A stretch of DNA of 64,000 nucleotides from Martinezella lusitana (GTDB lineage: Bacteria; Pseudomonadota; Alphaproteobacteria; Rhizobiales; Rhizobiaceae): assembly GCF_016901135.1 (NCBI RefSeq), contig NZ_JAFEVL010000048.1, positions 186,001 to 250,000 on the forward strand, read 5' to 3'. Positions 43,266 to 51,344 of the stretch are shown piece by piece. The stretch's first letter is position 1; each line of letters starts with the position of its first letter. Both the position numbers and the translations under genes were made by a program. A model generated the notes under the pieces. It saw nothing but the letters and a program-made list of their open reading frames with translations, searched no databases and was not told the origin of the DNA.

Positions 43266-43745
43266 CTATTCCAAATACTTGGCAAGGTTTCCGAGAGTCG
43301 ATTTCAGTCCCTCGTCGTGGTCTTCCTTGCTGATGCCGTGCGGCACGTCTTCGCAAATTATGGTTACCTTCGTACCGGATGGAACGACGTCCAAGGACCA
43401 GGTCATGACCATCGTTCCCGCAAATGCCGGATCGTCTGATTGAAAATCCACCGCCTGGACGATGCGGACGTCAGGAATGATTTCCAGGAACCGGCCGGAA
43501 ACGATGTCGGTATGCTCGGATGTCTTGCCGTATGTCGCATGATCCGGCGCATCATATGTGAGCGCCAGCCGATAGCTTCCGCCTTCACGAGGCTCGAATG
43601 CATGGATCTGTCCCGTCATGCCTTGCGGCGGAAGCCAGGAGACCAAGGCGGTTGGATCGACGAACGCCTGAAAGATCGCGTGCGGCGAAGCGTGGATCAC
43701 TCTCGAGCCCGTATCGGTTCTCTTCTTGCCCGAAGCCTCGCTCAT
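43266..43745 (-). CDS. SRPBCC/AHSA1 domain protein
   Basis: 159 aa START-like helix-grip fold: SRVIHASPHAIFQAFVDPTALVSWLPP, then GSYRLALTYD and the C-terminal helix GLKSTLGNLAKYLE. AHSA1-type proteins bind hydrophobic ligands; the role is not known here. The start MSEASGKK has GAGGAGGA upstream and is preferred to the longer frame. It runs convergent to the TetR gene. Confidence 0.85.
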   Translation of the reverse strand: MSEASGKKRTDTGSRVIHASPHAIFQAFVDPTALVSWLPPQGMTGQIHAFEPREGGSYRLALTYDAPDHATYGKTSEHTDIVSGRFLEIIPDVRIVQAVDFQSDDPAFAGTMVMTWSLDVVPSGTKVTIICEDVPHGISKEDHDEGLKSTLGNLAKYLE

Positions 43746-43811
43746 TGCGTCCTCCTCGCTGTGCAGCGCCAAAGCGATCCGCACGCCTTGACGATGACGA
43801 TCGCATCACAC

Positions 43812-44303
43812 TCAGCTTGCCTTGATGCGGATCACCTTTGCCGCGATCTTCTCGGCGAGCAGCTTCGGATTGCAGGCAAATATGCTGTCCGGCCGTCCGG
43901 CTGCACACCAGACCTGATCATAAGCCAAAAGGCTCTCGTCGATGTAGACAGGCAGCTCGACGAGATGACCGATGGGACCGACGCCGCCGATGGCAAAGCC
44001 GGTTTCGTCGCGAACGCGGTCGATATCGGCCCGTTTCAGGCGAATCCCGTAGGATGCCGCGATATAGGCCGTATCGGCATTGTGTGCGCCGGAGACGAGA
44101 AGCAGCGTCAGCTCGTGCGTATCGGCATTGACGAAGACCAGCGACTTGACGATCTGACCGACGGCGCATCCGGCCGCCTTGGCGGCCTCTTCTGCCGTCC
44201 GTGTCGAATGGTCCATGCGCTTGATCGAAATATCCAGACCTAGATTGCGCGCCGCAAGCTCGACGCGTTCCAGGCTTGAAAGCTTTCTGCTGTCTTCGCT
44301 CAT
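43812..44303 (-). CDS. YbaK/EbsC family aminoacyl-tRNA deacylase
   Basis: 163 aa with the YbaK fold: AEEAAKAAGCAVGQIVKSLVF (the catalytic Lys is in KSL) and the GGVGPIGH loop. Members hydrolyse mis-charged tRNAs, typically Ala- or Cys-tRNA(Pro). Its start overlaps the MBL gene stop by 4 nt, so it is the last gene of the metG-tatD-MBL run. Confidence 0.87.
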   Translation of the reverse strand: MSEDSRKLSSLERVELAARNLGLDISIKRMDHSTRTAEEAAKAAGCAVGQIVKSLVFVNADTHELTLLLVSGAHNADTAYIAASYGIRLKRADIDRVRDETGFAIGGVGPIGHLVELPVYIDESLLAYDQVWCAAGRPDSIFACNPKLLAEKIAAKVIRIKAS

Positions 44304-45127
44304 AGATCGTCATCCTCCACGTCGAGCTCGATCTGCATCTGATCGTAAGCCGGCTCGACATGATCGGGCGTTTCCGCCAGCACGGTTTCATAATCGAGCG
44401 GCGTATGCATATGGGTCAAGATAGCATGCTTCGGCCGCAGCCGTTCGATCCAGGCGAGCGATTGCTCCAACGACAGATGGCTCGGATGAAACCGATATTG
44501 CAGGGCATCGATGATGAGGACGTCCAGATCCTGAACTCTTTCGACAGATTCCGCCGGAAAGTCACTGATATCGCTGCAATAAGCAAGCTTGCCGATGCGA
44601 AAGCCGAGCGAGTGGATATCGCCGTGCAGCTGCTTGTGCGGCCAGAAGCGGATCGGACCGCCCGCCCCTTCGATCGTGAAGCTCCTGTCGAGGCTTTCTA
44701 TCAGGATCGGCCGGACGATCGGCGGATAGCTGCTGCCGGGCGGCGTTTCCAGGCAATAGCGGAAGCCTTCGCGAATGCGATCCATGGTCGGCGGGTCGGC
44801 ATAGATCGGGATACGCTCGTGGGAATTATGGAAGAAGCCGCGCAGATCGTCGATGCCGTGAATGTGGTCGGCATGGGCGTGCGTATAAAGCACGGCATCA
44901 ACGGAGCTGACGCCGGCGTGGATCATCTGCTCGCGGAAATCCGGACCCGTATCGATGACGACGGTCGTGATGCCGCCATCCGGTGCGATCTGTTCGACGA
45001 GAAAAGCCGCGCGCGTGCGGCGGTTCTTTGCATTCCTCGGATCGCAGGCACCCCAGTCGCCGGTGATGCGCGGTACACCCGGCGACGATGAACAGCCCAA
45101 TATGGTGAAGCGCCGCCGGTATGTCAC
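44300..45127 (-). CDS. MBL-fold metallohydrolase (PhnP-like)
   Basis: 275 aa metallo-beta-lactamase fold. Metal ligands: YTHAHADHIHGIDDLR (HxHxDH) at about residues 78-93, a later Asp in CSDISDF and His in ILTHMHTPLDYE. The sequence is close to PhnP-type phosphodiesterases. It follows tatD by 5 bp and overlaps ybaK, so the genes are one operon. Substrate not identified. Confidence 0.88.
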   Translation of the reverse strand: MTYRRRFTILGCSSSPGVPRITGDWGACDPRNAKNRRTRAAFLVEQIAPDGGITTVVIDTGPDFREQMIHAGVSSVDAVLYTHAHADHIHGIDDLRGFFHNSHERIPIYADPPTMDRIREGFRYCLETPPGSSYPPIVRPILIESLDRSFTIEGAGGPIRFWPHKQLHGDIHSLGFRIGKLAYCSDISDFPAESVERVQDLDVLIIDALQYRFHPSHLSLEQSLAWIERLRPKHAILTHMHTPLDYETVLAETPDHVEPAYDQMQIELDVEDDDL

Positions 45128-45132
45128 GCTTG

Positions 45133-45915
45133 TCAGACCCTTGTCATCTTCGAGAAGCAGCGGAAGGCGTTCGCCGTGGTGATTTCGGCGATCTCGTCCA
45201 TGCTGACGCCGATCGTCTCCGCCAATACCTCGGCCGTGTTGACGACATAAGACGGCTCGTTGCGCTTGCCGCGCCAGCGCTTCGGCGCGAGATACGGCGC
45301 GTCGGTCTCGACGAGCAGCCGATCATGCGGGATCGTCTTGGCGATGTCGCGCAGCTCTTCCGACTTCGGGAAGGTCAGAATGCCGGAAAAGGAGATATAG
45401 CCGCCAAGCTCGACGCCCGTGCGGGCGAGGGCGAGGCCTGCCGAGAAGCAATGCAGAATGAAGGGGAAGGCCCCCTTCCCTGTTTCCTCCGTCAGGATCG
45501 CGGCCATGTCGTCGTCGGCGCTGCGGCTGTGAATGACAAGCGGCAGCTGAGTTTCGCGGGCAGCCGCGATATGGCGCAGGAAGCCGGTCTTCTGGTCGTC
45601 CGGCTTGACGGTGTCGTAGAAATAGTCGAGCCCCGCCTCGCCGATCGCGACGATCTTCTCGTGCTGGTTTGCCAGCCGCACGAGATCCTCGGTCTGGATA
45701 TCAAGTTCCTGATCGGCGCTGTTCGGATGCGTACCGACCGAACAGAAAACGGACGGATAGCGCTCGGTGAGCGCTATCAGCCCATCAAGCTTCCGAACCC
45801 TGGTCGAGATCGTGACCATCTGCTTCACGCCGACTTCATGGGCGCGCGCGACGATCGCGTCACGTTCCTCGGCGAAGTCGGCGAAATCCAGGTGACAATG
45901 CGTATCGATCAGCAT
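45133..45915 (-). CDS. tatD: TatD family hydrolase
   Basis: 260 aa TIM-barrel metal-dependent DNase. The first metal motif is MLIDTHCHLDF (HxH); GEAGLDYFYD and VIHSRSADDDMAAIL carry later metal ligands, and ETDAPYLAP closes the site. It is involved in DNA repair and RNA decay in other bacteria. It sits 8 bp after metG. Confidence 0.92.
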   Translation of the reverse strand: MLIDTHCHLDFADFAEERDAIVARAHEVGVKQMVTISTRVRKLDGLIALTERYPSVFCSVGTHPNSADQELDIQTEDLVRLANQHEKIVAIGEAGLDYFYDTVKPDDQKTGFLRHIAAARETQLPLVIHSRSADDDMAAILTEETGKGAFPFILHCFSAGLALARTGVELGGYISFSGILTFPKSEELRDIAKTIPHDRLLVETDAPYLAPKRWRGKRNEPSYVVNTAEVLAETIGVSMDEIAEITTANAFRCFSKMTRV

Positions 45916-45923
45916 GGAAAACC

Positions 45924-47477
45924 TTATTCGACGGTCGGTGCGATGTAGCGCGGGAAGACCGGCTTAGGGGCTTCCAGCGGCGTTCCGGCAACGAGGCGGC
46001 CTGCCGCGCCGAGTGCTGCGAAATCACGCTTGTCTGAGGGAATGGCGATCAGTTCCAGCAGCTTGGCCGCCGATTCCGGCATGAACGGCTGCAACAGAAT
46101 GCCGATCTGGCGCACGACATCCGCCGTGACATAGAGCACGGTCGCCATGCGGGCCGGGTCGGTCTTCTTCAGAGCCCAGGGCTCCTGGCTCGCGAAATAG
46201 CGGTCCGTCTCAGAAACGACTGCGATGATGGAGGCCAATGCGCGGTGGATGAGCTGCTTGCCCATATCCTCGCGCGTGGAGGCCAGCAGCGCGTCGGCCT
46301 GTGCCAGCAGCGCTTTGTCCTCTTCGGTCAGCGGGCCGCATTCGGGGATCTCCCCGTCGCAGTTCTTGACGATCATCGACAGCGAGCGGCTGGCGAGATT
46401 GCCGATGCCGTTGGCGAGATCGGAATTGATGCGCGTGCCGATGGCTTCTTCGCTGTAGCTTCCGTCCTGGCCGAAGGAGACTTCGCGCAGGAAGAAATAG
46501 CGCACCTGGTCGAGACCGAAATGGTTCACGAGGTTGACCGGATCGACGACGTTGCCGAGCGATTTCGACATCTTCTCGCCCTTGTTGAGCAGGAAGCCAT
46601 GGGCATAGACGCGCTTCGGCAGCGGCAGCTTCGCCGACATCAGGAAAGCCGGCCAGTAGACGGCGTGGAAGCGGATGATGTCCTTGCCGATGATATGCAC
46701 GTCGGCCGGCCAGTATTTCGCCCGCGGATTGTTGCGGTCCTCGATGTAGCCGGTCGCGGTGATGTAGTTCGTCAGCGCATCGACCCAGACATACATGACG
46801 TGCGCCGGATCGTTCGGCACCTTGATGCCCCAGTCGAACGTCGTGCGTGAGACCGATAGATCCTTGAGGCCCGATTTAACGAAGGAAATCACCTCGTTGC
46901 GGCGCTCTGCCGGACCGATGAAGTCGGGGTTTTCCTCATAGAGCTTCAGCAATCGGTCCTGGTATTCGGAGAGCTTGAAGAAATAGCTTTCCTCCTGAAC
47001 CCATTCGACCGGCGTGCCCTGAGGCCCGTAGCGCACGCCGTCGGCGCGCAGCTCGGTTTCGTTTTCCTGATAGTAGGCCTCGTCGCGAACCGAATACCAG
47101 CCGGCGTAGGAATCCTTGTAGATGTCGCCGGCATCGGCCATCAGGTTCCAGATGTTCTGCGATGTCTCGTGGTGCCGCGGCTGGGTCGTGCGGATGAAAT
47201 CATCGTTGGACGCGTTCAGCAGCTTGCCCATCGCCTGGAATTCATCGGAATTGCGGTTGGCGAGCGCCTGCGGCGTCAGGCCCTCGGCGCGCGCCGTCTG
47301 CTGCATCTTCTGGCCATGCTCATCCGTACCCGTCAGGAAGAACACGTCGAGCCCATCCAGGCGCTGGAATCGCGCCAGGGCATCGGTGGCAATCAGCTCA
47401 TAGGCATGGCCGATATGCGGCTTGCCGTTGGGATAGGCGATTGCGGTGGTGATGTAGAACGGGGTCTTTTCGGTCAT
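45924..47477 (-). CDS. metG: Methionyl-tRNA synthetase
   Basis: 517 aa class I synthetase charging tRNA(Met). The signature motifs are seen: HIGH as GKPHIGHAYEL at residues 17-27 and KMSKS as LNKGEKMSKSLGNVVD. The TGTDEHGQK zinc-free variant marks the short MetG2 type common in alphaproteobacteria; there is no C-terminal tRNA-binding extension. First gene of the metG-tatD-MBL-ybaK run; the upstream holB gene is separated by two oppositely oriented genes. Confidence 0.96.
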   Translation of the reverse strand: MTEKTPFYITTAIAYPNGKPHIGHAYELIATDALARFQRLDGLDVFFLTGTDEHGQKMQQTARAEGLTPQALANRNSDEFQAMGKLLNASNDDFIRTTQPRHHETSQNIWNLMADAGDIYKDSYAGWYSVRDEAYYQENETELRADGVRYGPQGTPVEWVQEESYFFKLSEYQDRLLKLYEENPDFIGPAERRNEVISFVKSGLKDLSVSRTTFDWGIKVPNDPAHVMYVWVDALTNYITATGYIEDRNNPRAKYWPADVHIIGKDIIRFHAVYWPAFLMSAKLPLPKRVYAHGFLLNKGEKMSKSLGNVVDPVNLVNHFGLDQVRYFFLREVSFGQDGSYSEEAIGTRINSDLANGIGNLASRSLSMIVKNCDGEIPECGPLTEEDKALLAQADALLASTREDMGKQLIHRALASIIAVVSETDRYFASQEPWALKKTDPARMATVLYVTADVVRQIGILLQPFMPESAAKLLELIAIPSDKRDFAALGAAGRLVAGTPLEAPKPVFPRYIAPTVE

Positions 47478-47671
47478 GTCAGGCAGGGATCCGCTTTTAC
47501 GGTTGCGTCTCTGTTATTCTTGGCTCCGCTCGCTTTAGCGCATGTTTGCCGGGAGCGAAACACCAAGTTTCGCGCGCGCAGCATTCGGGACTCAAGGAGC
47601 GTGCCTTGATTGACAGGGTCCCGCCCCGGCTTTACCCCTTCGAGGAACCAAAGCGCAGGACAGAGATCATC

Positions 47672-47731
47672 GTGAATTTCATTGATTTTTTTAGCAACCT
47701 ATCCAACGGCTTCAAAGGGCCGTGGTTTTGA
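47672..47731 (+). CDS. Possible 19-aa leader peptide before the TSUP gene
   Basis: GTG-started frame of 19 codons, (V)NFIDFFSNLSNGFKGPWF, ending at a TGA that overlaps the TSUP start region. AGGACAGAG precedes it. The peptide is rich in Phe (6 of 19) and Asn, and the overlapping stop/start suggests translational coupling. It may be chance; no homologue known to me. Confidence 0.3.
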   Translation: MNFIDFFSNLSNGFKGPWF

Positions 47732-48528
47732 GTTTGGTCACTTCCTTTCAACCGCTCTATTCCTTTTCCGGCTTCTTCGTCGGCATGCTGGTCGGCATTA
47801 CCGGTGTTGGCGGCGGATCGCTGATGACACCGTTGCTGGTGCTGCTATTTGGCGTGCATCCGGCTACCGCCGTTGGCACTGACCTGCTCTATGCCGCAAT
47901 TACCAAGACGGCGGGAACCGCCGTCCACGGCATGCATGGACGCGTCAATTGGAGAGTGGTTGGCCTGCTGGCCTCGGGCAGCGTCCCGGCAGCACTGGCC
48001 ATGCTCTGGATCATGGCCGGCGTCAATCGCGAGAGCCCCGCCGTGGCCCATACCATCACCCTGTCTCTCGGCTGTCTTCTTCTGCTGACGGCGCTCATGC
48101 TGATCTTCCGCGGCCAGATACTGGACGCCATACGGAAGTGGCGAGGCGAGCGCGGCACGCTCACGCCGCGTACCATAGCCTTGCTGACCGTCACTCTCGG
48201 CCTCATGCTCGGAATACTCGTCACCATGACATCGGTCGGTGCCGGCGCGCTTGGTGTCACCGTGCTGCTGGTGCTCTATCCCCAAACGGATGTCCGCGAG
48301 ATCGTCGGCTCTGACATCGTGCATGCGGTACCGCTGACCCTGATCGGCGGCATGGGATACTGGTTCATCGGCGAGATCAACTGGACCATGCTGTTCGCGC
48401 TGCTCGTCGGATCGATCCCCGGCATCGTCGCCGGCAGCCTGCTGGCGCCGCGCCTGCACGAGCGCTCCGTGCGCATCATCCTCGCCGTCACGCTGACCGT
48501 CGTCGCCTGGAAGCTGATCTTTCCCTAA
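47722..48528 (+). CDS. TSUP/TauE-SafE family membrane transporter
   Basis: 268 aa. Typical TSUP N-terminus FFVGMLVGITGVGGGSLMTPLL, and a repeat of the half in GILVTMTSVGAGALGVTVLL and DIVHAVPLTLIGG. Eight hydrophobic segments. Substrate in the family is a sulfonate, sulfite or other anion. Start ambiguous: GTG at 47722 or TTG at 47728, the latter at better spacing from AAAGGG. On the strand opposite to metG and holB, so it interrupts that gene run. Confidence 0.87.
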   Translation: MVLSLVTSFQPLYSFSGFFVGMLVGITGVGGGSLMTPLLVLLFGVHPATAVGTDLLYAAITKTAGTAVHGMHGRVNWRVVGLLASGSVPAALAMLWIMAGVNRESPAVAHTITLSLGCLLLLTALMLIFRGQILDAIRKWRGERGTLTPRTIALLTVTLGLMLGILVTMTSVGAGALGVTVLLVLYPQTDVREIVGSDIVHAVPLTLIGGMGYWFIGEINWTMLFALLVGSIPGIVAGSLLAPRLHERSVRIILAVTLTVVAWKLIFP

Positions 48529-48568
48529 GGCAATTCCAAGATAAGTGCGGAACTATGTAGTAGATGCC

Positions 48569-48585
48569 ACCGAACTAGGTTCGGT
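48569..48585. repeat. 17-bp palindrome between TSUP and acetyltransferase genes
   Basis: ACCGAAC TAG GTTCGGT, perfect 7-bp arms. It starts 40 bp after the TSUP gene stop and has no T-run, so it looks more like a protein-binding dyad or processing stem than a terminator. Confidence 0.5.
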
Positions 48586-48770
48586 TGCCGGATAGGCCGC
48601 ATTGCGCCGGCGCGGACGTTGCGGTCGTTAGCCGATATCGTCGGTATCGAGAACATCGTCATTTAAATTATTCATGAAAGCTTTTGCGTAGCGCGATGGA
48701 TTTCATTGCTCTGCGGAAGTAGCCTCACCCATGTGAAATCACGCTGGCGAACTCATAGAAAAGGTTTCTC

Positions 48771-49403
48771 GTGCCGCTTCTCGACGCCGATGCAATCCAT
48801 CCAATTACTTTGCCCGATGGCACCCTCTATCGTGATACGGTCTACCTGAAGAACGTTATTGACCATCCTCGCATGGAAATAGGCGAGTTCAGTTATTACA
48901 CCCATTCTGGAAGACCAGAAGATACTGCCCAGATACTGGCACCCTACCTTGGCCGCGGCGTTCGCGAGCGGTTGATAATTGGCAAATTTGTGCAGATCGC
49001 TCGGGGAAGTTACTTTATCACCAGTTCGGCCAATCATCCCATGACCGGCTTCACCGTTTATCCTTTCCGCATATTCAAGCCTGAGACCTTCGGCTACAAA
49101 GACTTGCCGGTGAAGGACACAATCGTCGGCCACGACGTCTGGATCGGCCATAACGCAGCTATCATGCCGGGTGTGCAGATTGGCGCAGGCGCGATCGTCG
49201 CCGCGGCTTCGGTCGTTGCTAGCCACGTTCCACCTTACGCGGTCGTTGGAGGAAACCCGGCAACCATCATTCGAATGCGTTATCCCAGCGAGGTCATCAA
49301 CGAACTTCTTGATATTGCTTGGTGGGATTGGCCGATAGACAAAATTGAAGCCAACCTGTCGTCCCTGAGTGATGGTGACCTGGCTGCCCTCAGGATGGCT
49401 TGA
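48771..49403 (+). CDS. CatB-related O-acetyltransferase (xenobiotic acyltransferase family)
   Basis: 210 aa left-handed beta-helix protein. Hexapeptide repeats are seen in IVGHDVWIGHNAAIMPGVQIGAGAIVAAASVV, followed by the VGGNPATIIRMRY closing helix. The N-terminal part with MEIGEFSYYTH resembles virginiamycin/chloramphenicol acetyltransferases, and the insert SSANHPMTG supplies the catalytic-type His. The start is GTG with AAAGG ahead. Substrate unknown; a resistance function is only a possibility. Confidence 0.85.
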   Translation: MPLLDADAIHPITLPDGTLYRDTVYLKNVIDHPRMEIGEFSYYTHSGRPEDTAQILAPYLGRGVRERLIIGKFVQIARGSYFITSSANHPMTGFTVYPFRIFKPETFGYKDLPVKDTIVGHDVWIGHNAAIMPGVQIGAGAIVAAASVVASHVPPYAVVGGNPATIIRMRYPSEVINELLDIAWWDWPIDKIEANLSSLSDGDLAALRMA

Positions 49404-49480
49404 GTGCCGAGCAACCTCGGGTGTTTACGGCGTCCGCTTCGGGCCGCAGGCGGTTTTCCGTCCGGAATTGCGTAATCGAT

Positions 49481-50512
49481 CTATGCCGAAAGCTGCTGCT
49501 TAAGCTCGCCGAGCACGGTGATGAGCGTCTGCTTGCGATCGAGATTGTAGGCTTGCGACACGTTGAGCCGTTCGGTCGTTTCCGAATGGAGACGGGCCAG
49601 CCTCTCCGCCGTGCCAATATATCCGCCAAGTGCGGCGGCCCTTGCACGTTCGGCGATATCGTCGCCGATATGGGATACGAAGAAGCCGAAGATCGTGTCG
49701 CTGTCCTTGCCCGAAAGCGCATCGGCGAGGCGGTGCATCGCCTTGCGTGCTGCCGGTCCTTCCGTGGAGAGAACCTGCCGATAGGCGTCGATGATGTCTC
49801 CGCCGCCGTAATTCAGAAGCTTCAGCGCCTCGCTGACGCTGCCCTTGGCTGCCGGGAGCAATTCACTCCCCTTCCCGGCTGGCACGCCGAGATTTTTCAG
49901 CGCCAGGCGCAAAGCCTCGTCTCCGAGCGGCGCGAGCTTCAATGGCAGGCAGCGCGAACGGATCGTCGGTAGAAGCCTGCCCGGCGCATGCGACAAGACG
50001 AGGAACAGCGCACGCTTCGGCGGCTCCTCGAGAATTTTCAGGATGGCGTTGGCGGCGTTGCGGTTGAGATCGTCGGCCGGATCGATGATGACGATCCGCC
50101 AGTTGCCGGTGCCGGAGGTCTGCGAGAAGAACTTTCCAGCGCGACGCACCTCGTCCACCGTGATCGCGGATTTCACCTTGCCGGTCTTGTCGTCGATAGG
50201 ACGGGAAAGATGCAGCAGATTGTGGGATGCGCCGCCGGAAATCTGCCGGCTGATGGCGGAGGACAGATCGGGATCTGCGATCGTCTCAGGCGCGGATGCC
50301 GGGTCGGGGTGGGACAGGACATGGTTGGCGAAACGGAAGGCCAGCGTCGCCTTGCCGATCCCCTCAGGTCCTTCGATCAGCACGGCATGATGACCCTTGC
50401 CGGAGCGATAGGATTGCGCCAGGAAGGCTTCCGCCTCCTCATGGCCGAAGAGCCTGGGATTGTCCTGTGGAGGGATCGCGCCGTCGAGAACGCCGGGCCG
50501 TTCCTCGCTCAT
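49481..50512 (-). CDS. holB: DNA polymerase III subunit delta'
   Basis: 343 aa clamp-loader AAA+ subunit. N-terminal nucleotide fold: IEGPEGIGKATLAFRFANHVL (a GIGKAT P-loop), then VRRAGKFFSQTSG and IIDPADDLNRNAANAILKILEEPP, the typical sensor-1 region of delta'. Its start overlaps the tmk stop by 4 nt. Together with tmk and metG this is the core run, here broken downstream by two inserted genes. Confidence 0.92.
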   Translation of the reverse strand: MSEERPGVLDGAIPPQDNPRLFGHEEAEAFLAQSYRSGKGHHAVLIEGPEGIGKATLAFRFANHVLSHPDPASAPETIADPDLSSAISRQISGGASHNLLHLSRPIDDKTGKVKSAITVDEVRRAGKFFSQTSGTGNWRIVIIDPADDLNRNAANAILKILEEPPKRALFLVLSHAPGRLLPTIRSRCLPLKLAPLGDEALRLALKNLGVPAGKGSELLPAAKGSVSEALKLLNYGGGDIIDAYRQVLSTEGPAARKAMHRLADALSGKDSDTIFGFFVSHIGDDIAERARAAALGGYIGTAERLARLHSETTERLNVSQAYNLDRKQTLITVLGELKQQLSA

Positions 50513-51192
50513 TGCGCCGCTTCCGATGTTGCGGCAGCGATACTGGCGGCAGGCCTGAGCCGCCTGTCCACGATCGCGGCGATGTCCTCGGCGATCTCGT
50601 CTTCCGAGCGTTGCGCGTCGACGACGTGGCAGCGATCCGGTTCGCGCGCGGCGATATCGAGAAAGGCCTCCCGGCGTTTCTCATGGGTCTGCATCTCTTC
50701 CTTTTCGAAGCGATCCGGCGCTGTGACGGCAGAGGCGCGCTTGCGCGCACGCTCAAGCCCGATCTCGGCGGGAATGTCGAGGATCAGCGTGCAATCGGGA
50801 ATGACGCCATTGACGGCAACCCTTTGCAACGCCTCGATATAGTCGGCTTCGAGATTGCCGGTCACGCCCTGATAGACGCGCGACGAGTCCATGAAACGAT
50901 CGCAAAGGACGACGGTGCCGCGTGCCAGCGCCGGGCGAATGACTTCCTCGACGTGATCGTTGCGCGCAGCGGCAAAGAGGATGGCCTCCATGCGCGTGCC
51001 GAACATCTCGGCGGCTCCGGAGAGCAGCACATGGCGGACGGCTTCGGCACCTGGGGAGCCGCCCGGCTCGCGCGTGACCAGCACGTCATGGCCGAGCTCG
51101 CGCAACCGTTCGGCCAACCGGCGGATCTGGGTGGATTTCCCGGCCCCTTCCCCGCCTTCGAAGCTTACGAATAATCCGTTTGCATCAACCAA
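50509..51192 (-). CDS. tmk: Thymidylate kinase
   Basis: 227 aa; phosphorylates dTMP to dTDP. P-loop FEGGEGAGKST at residues 11-21, TREPGGSPGAE for substrate and the LID-region DRFEKEEMQTHEKRREAFL are seen. The start is a TTG with AGGA eight bases ahead; no ATG is in frame near it. Overlaps holB by 4 nt; a 152-bp spacer separates it from the dac gene upstream. Confidence 0.94.
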   Translation of the reverse strand: MVDANGLFVSFEGGEGAGKSTQIRRLAERLRELGHDVLVTREPGGSPGAEAVRHVLLSGAAEMFGTRMEAILFAAARNDHVEEVIRPALARGTVVLCDRFMDSSRVYQGVTGNLEADYIEALQRVAVNGVIPDCTLILDIPAEIGLERARKRASAVTAPDRFEKEEMQTHEKRREAFLDIAAREPDRCHVVDAQRSEDEIAEDIAAIVDRRLRPAASIAAATSEAAQ

Positions 51193-51344
51193 TGATCATG
51201 TCCTGCACTTTTCGCCTGCCGTCCGCTCGGCATGCGATACGTATCTTGTTTAACCCAAGACATGCCGGGGTGGAACCGTGCATGTATCGGCGCCTGCCAT
51301 TCTATATGGGGTGTGAACAGGGATTTCGCGAGCCGAGCAACCCG

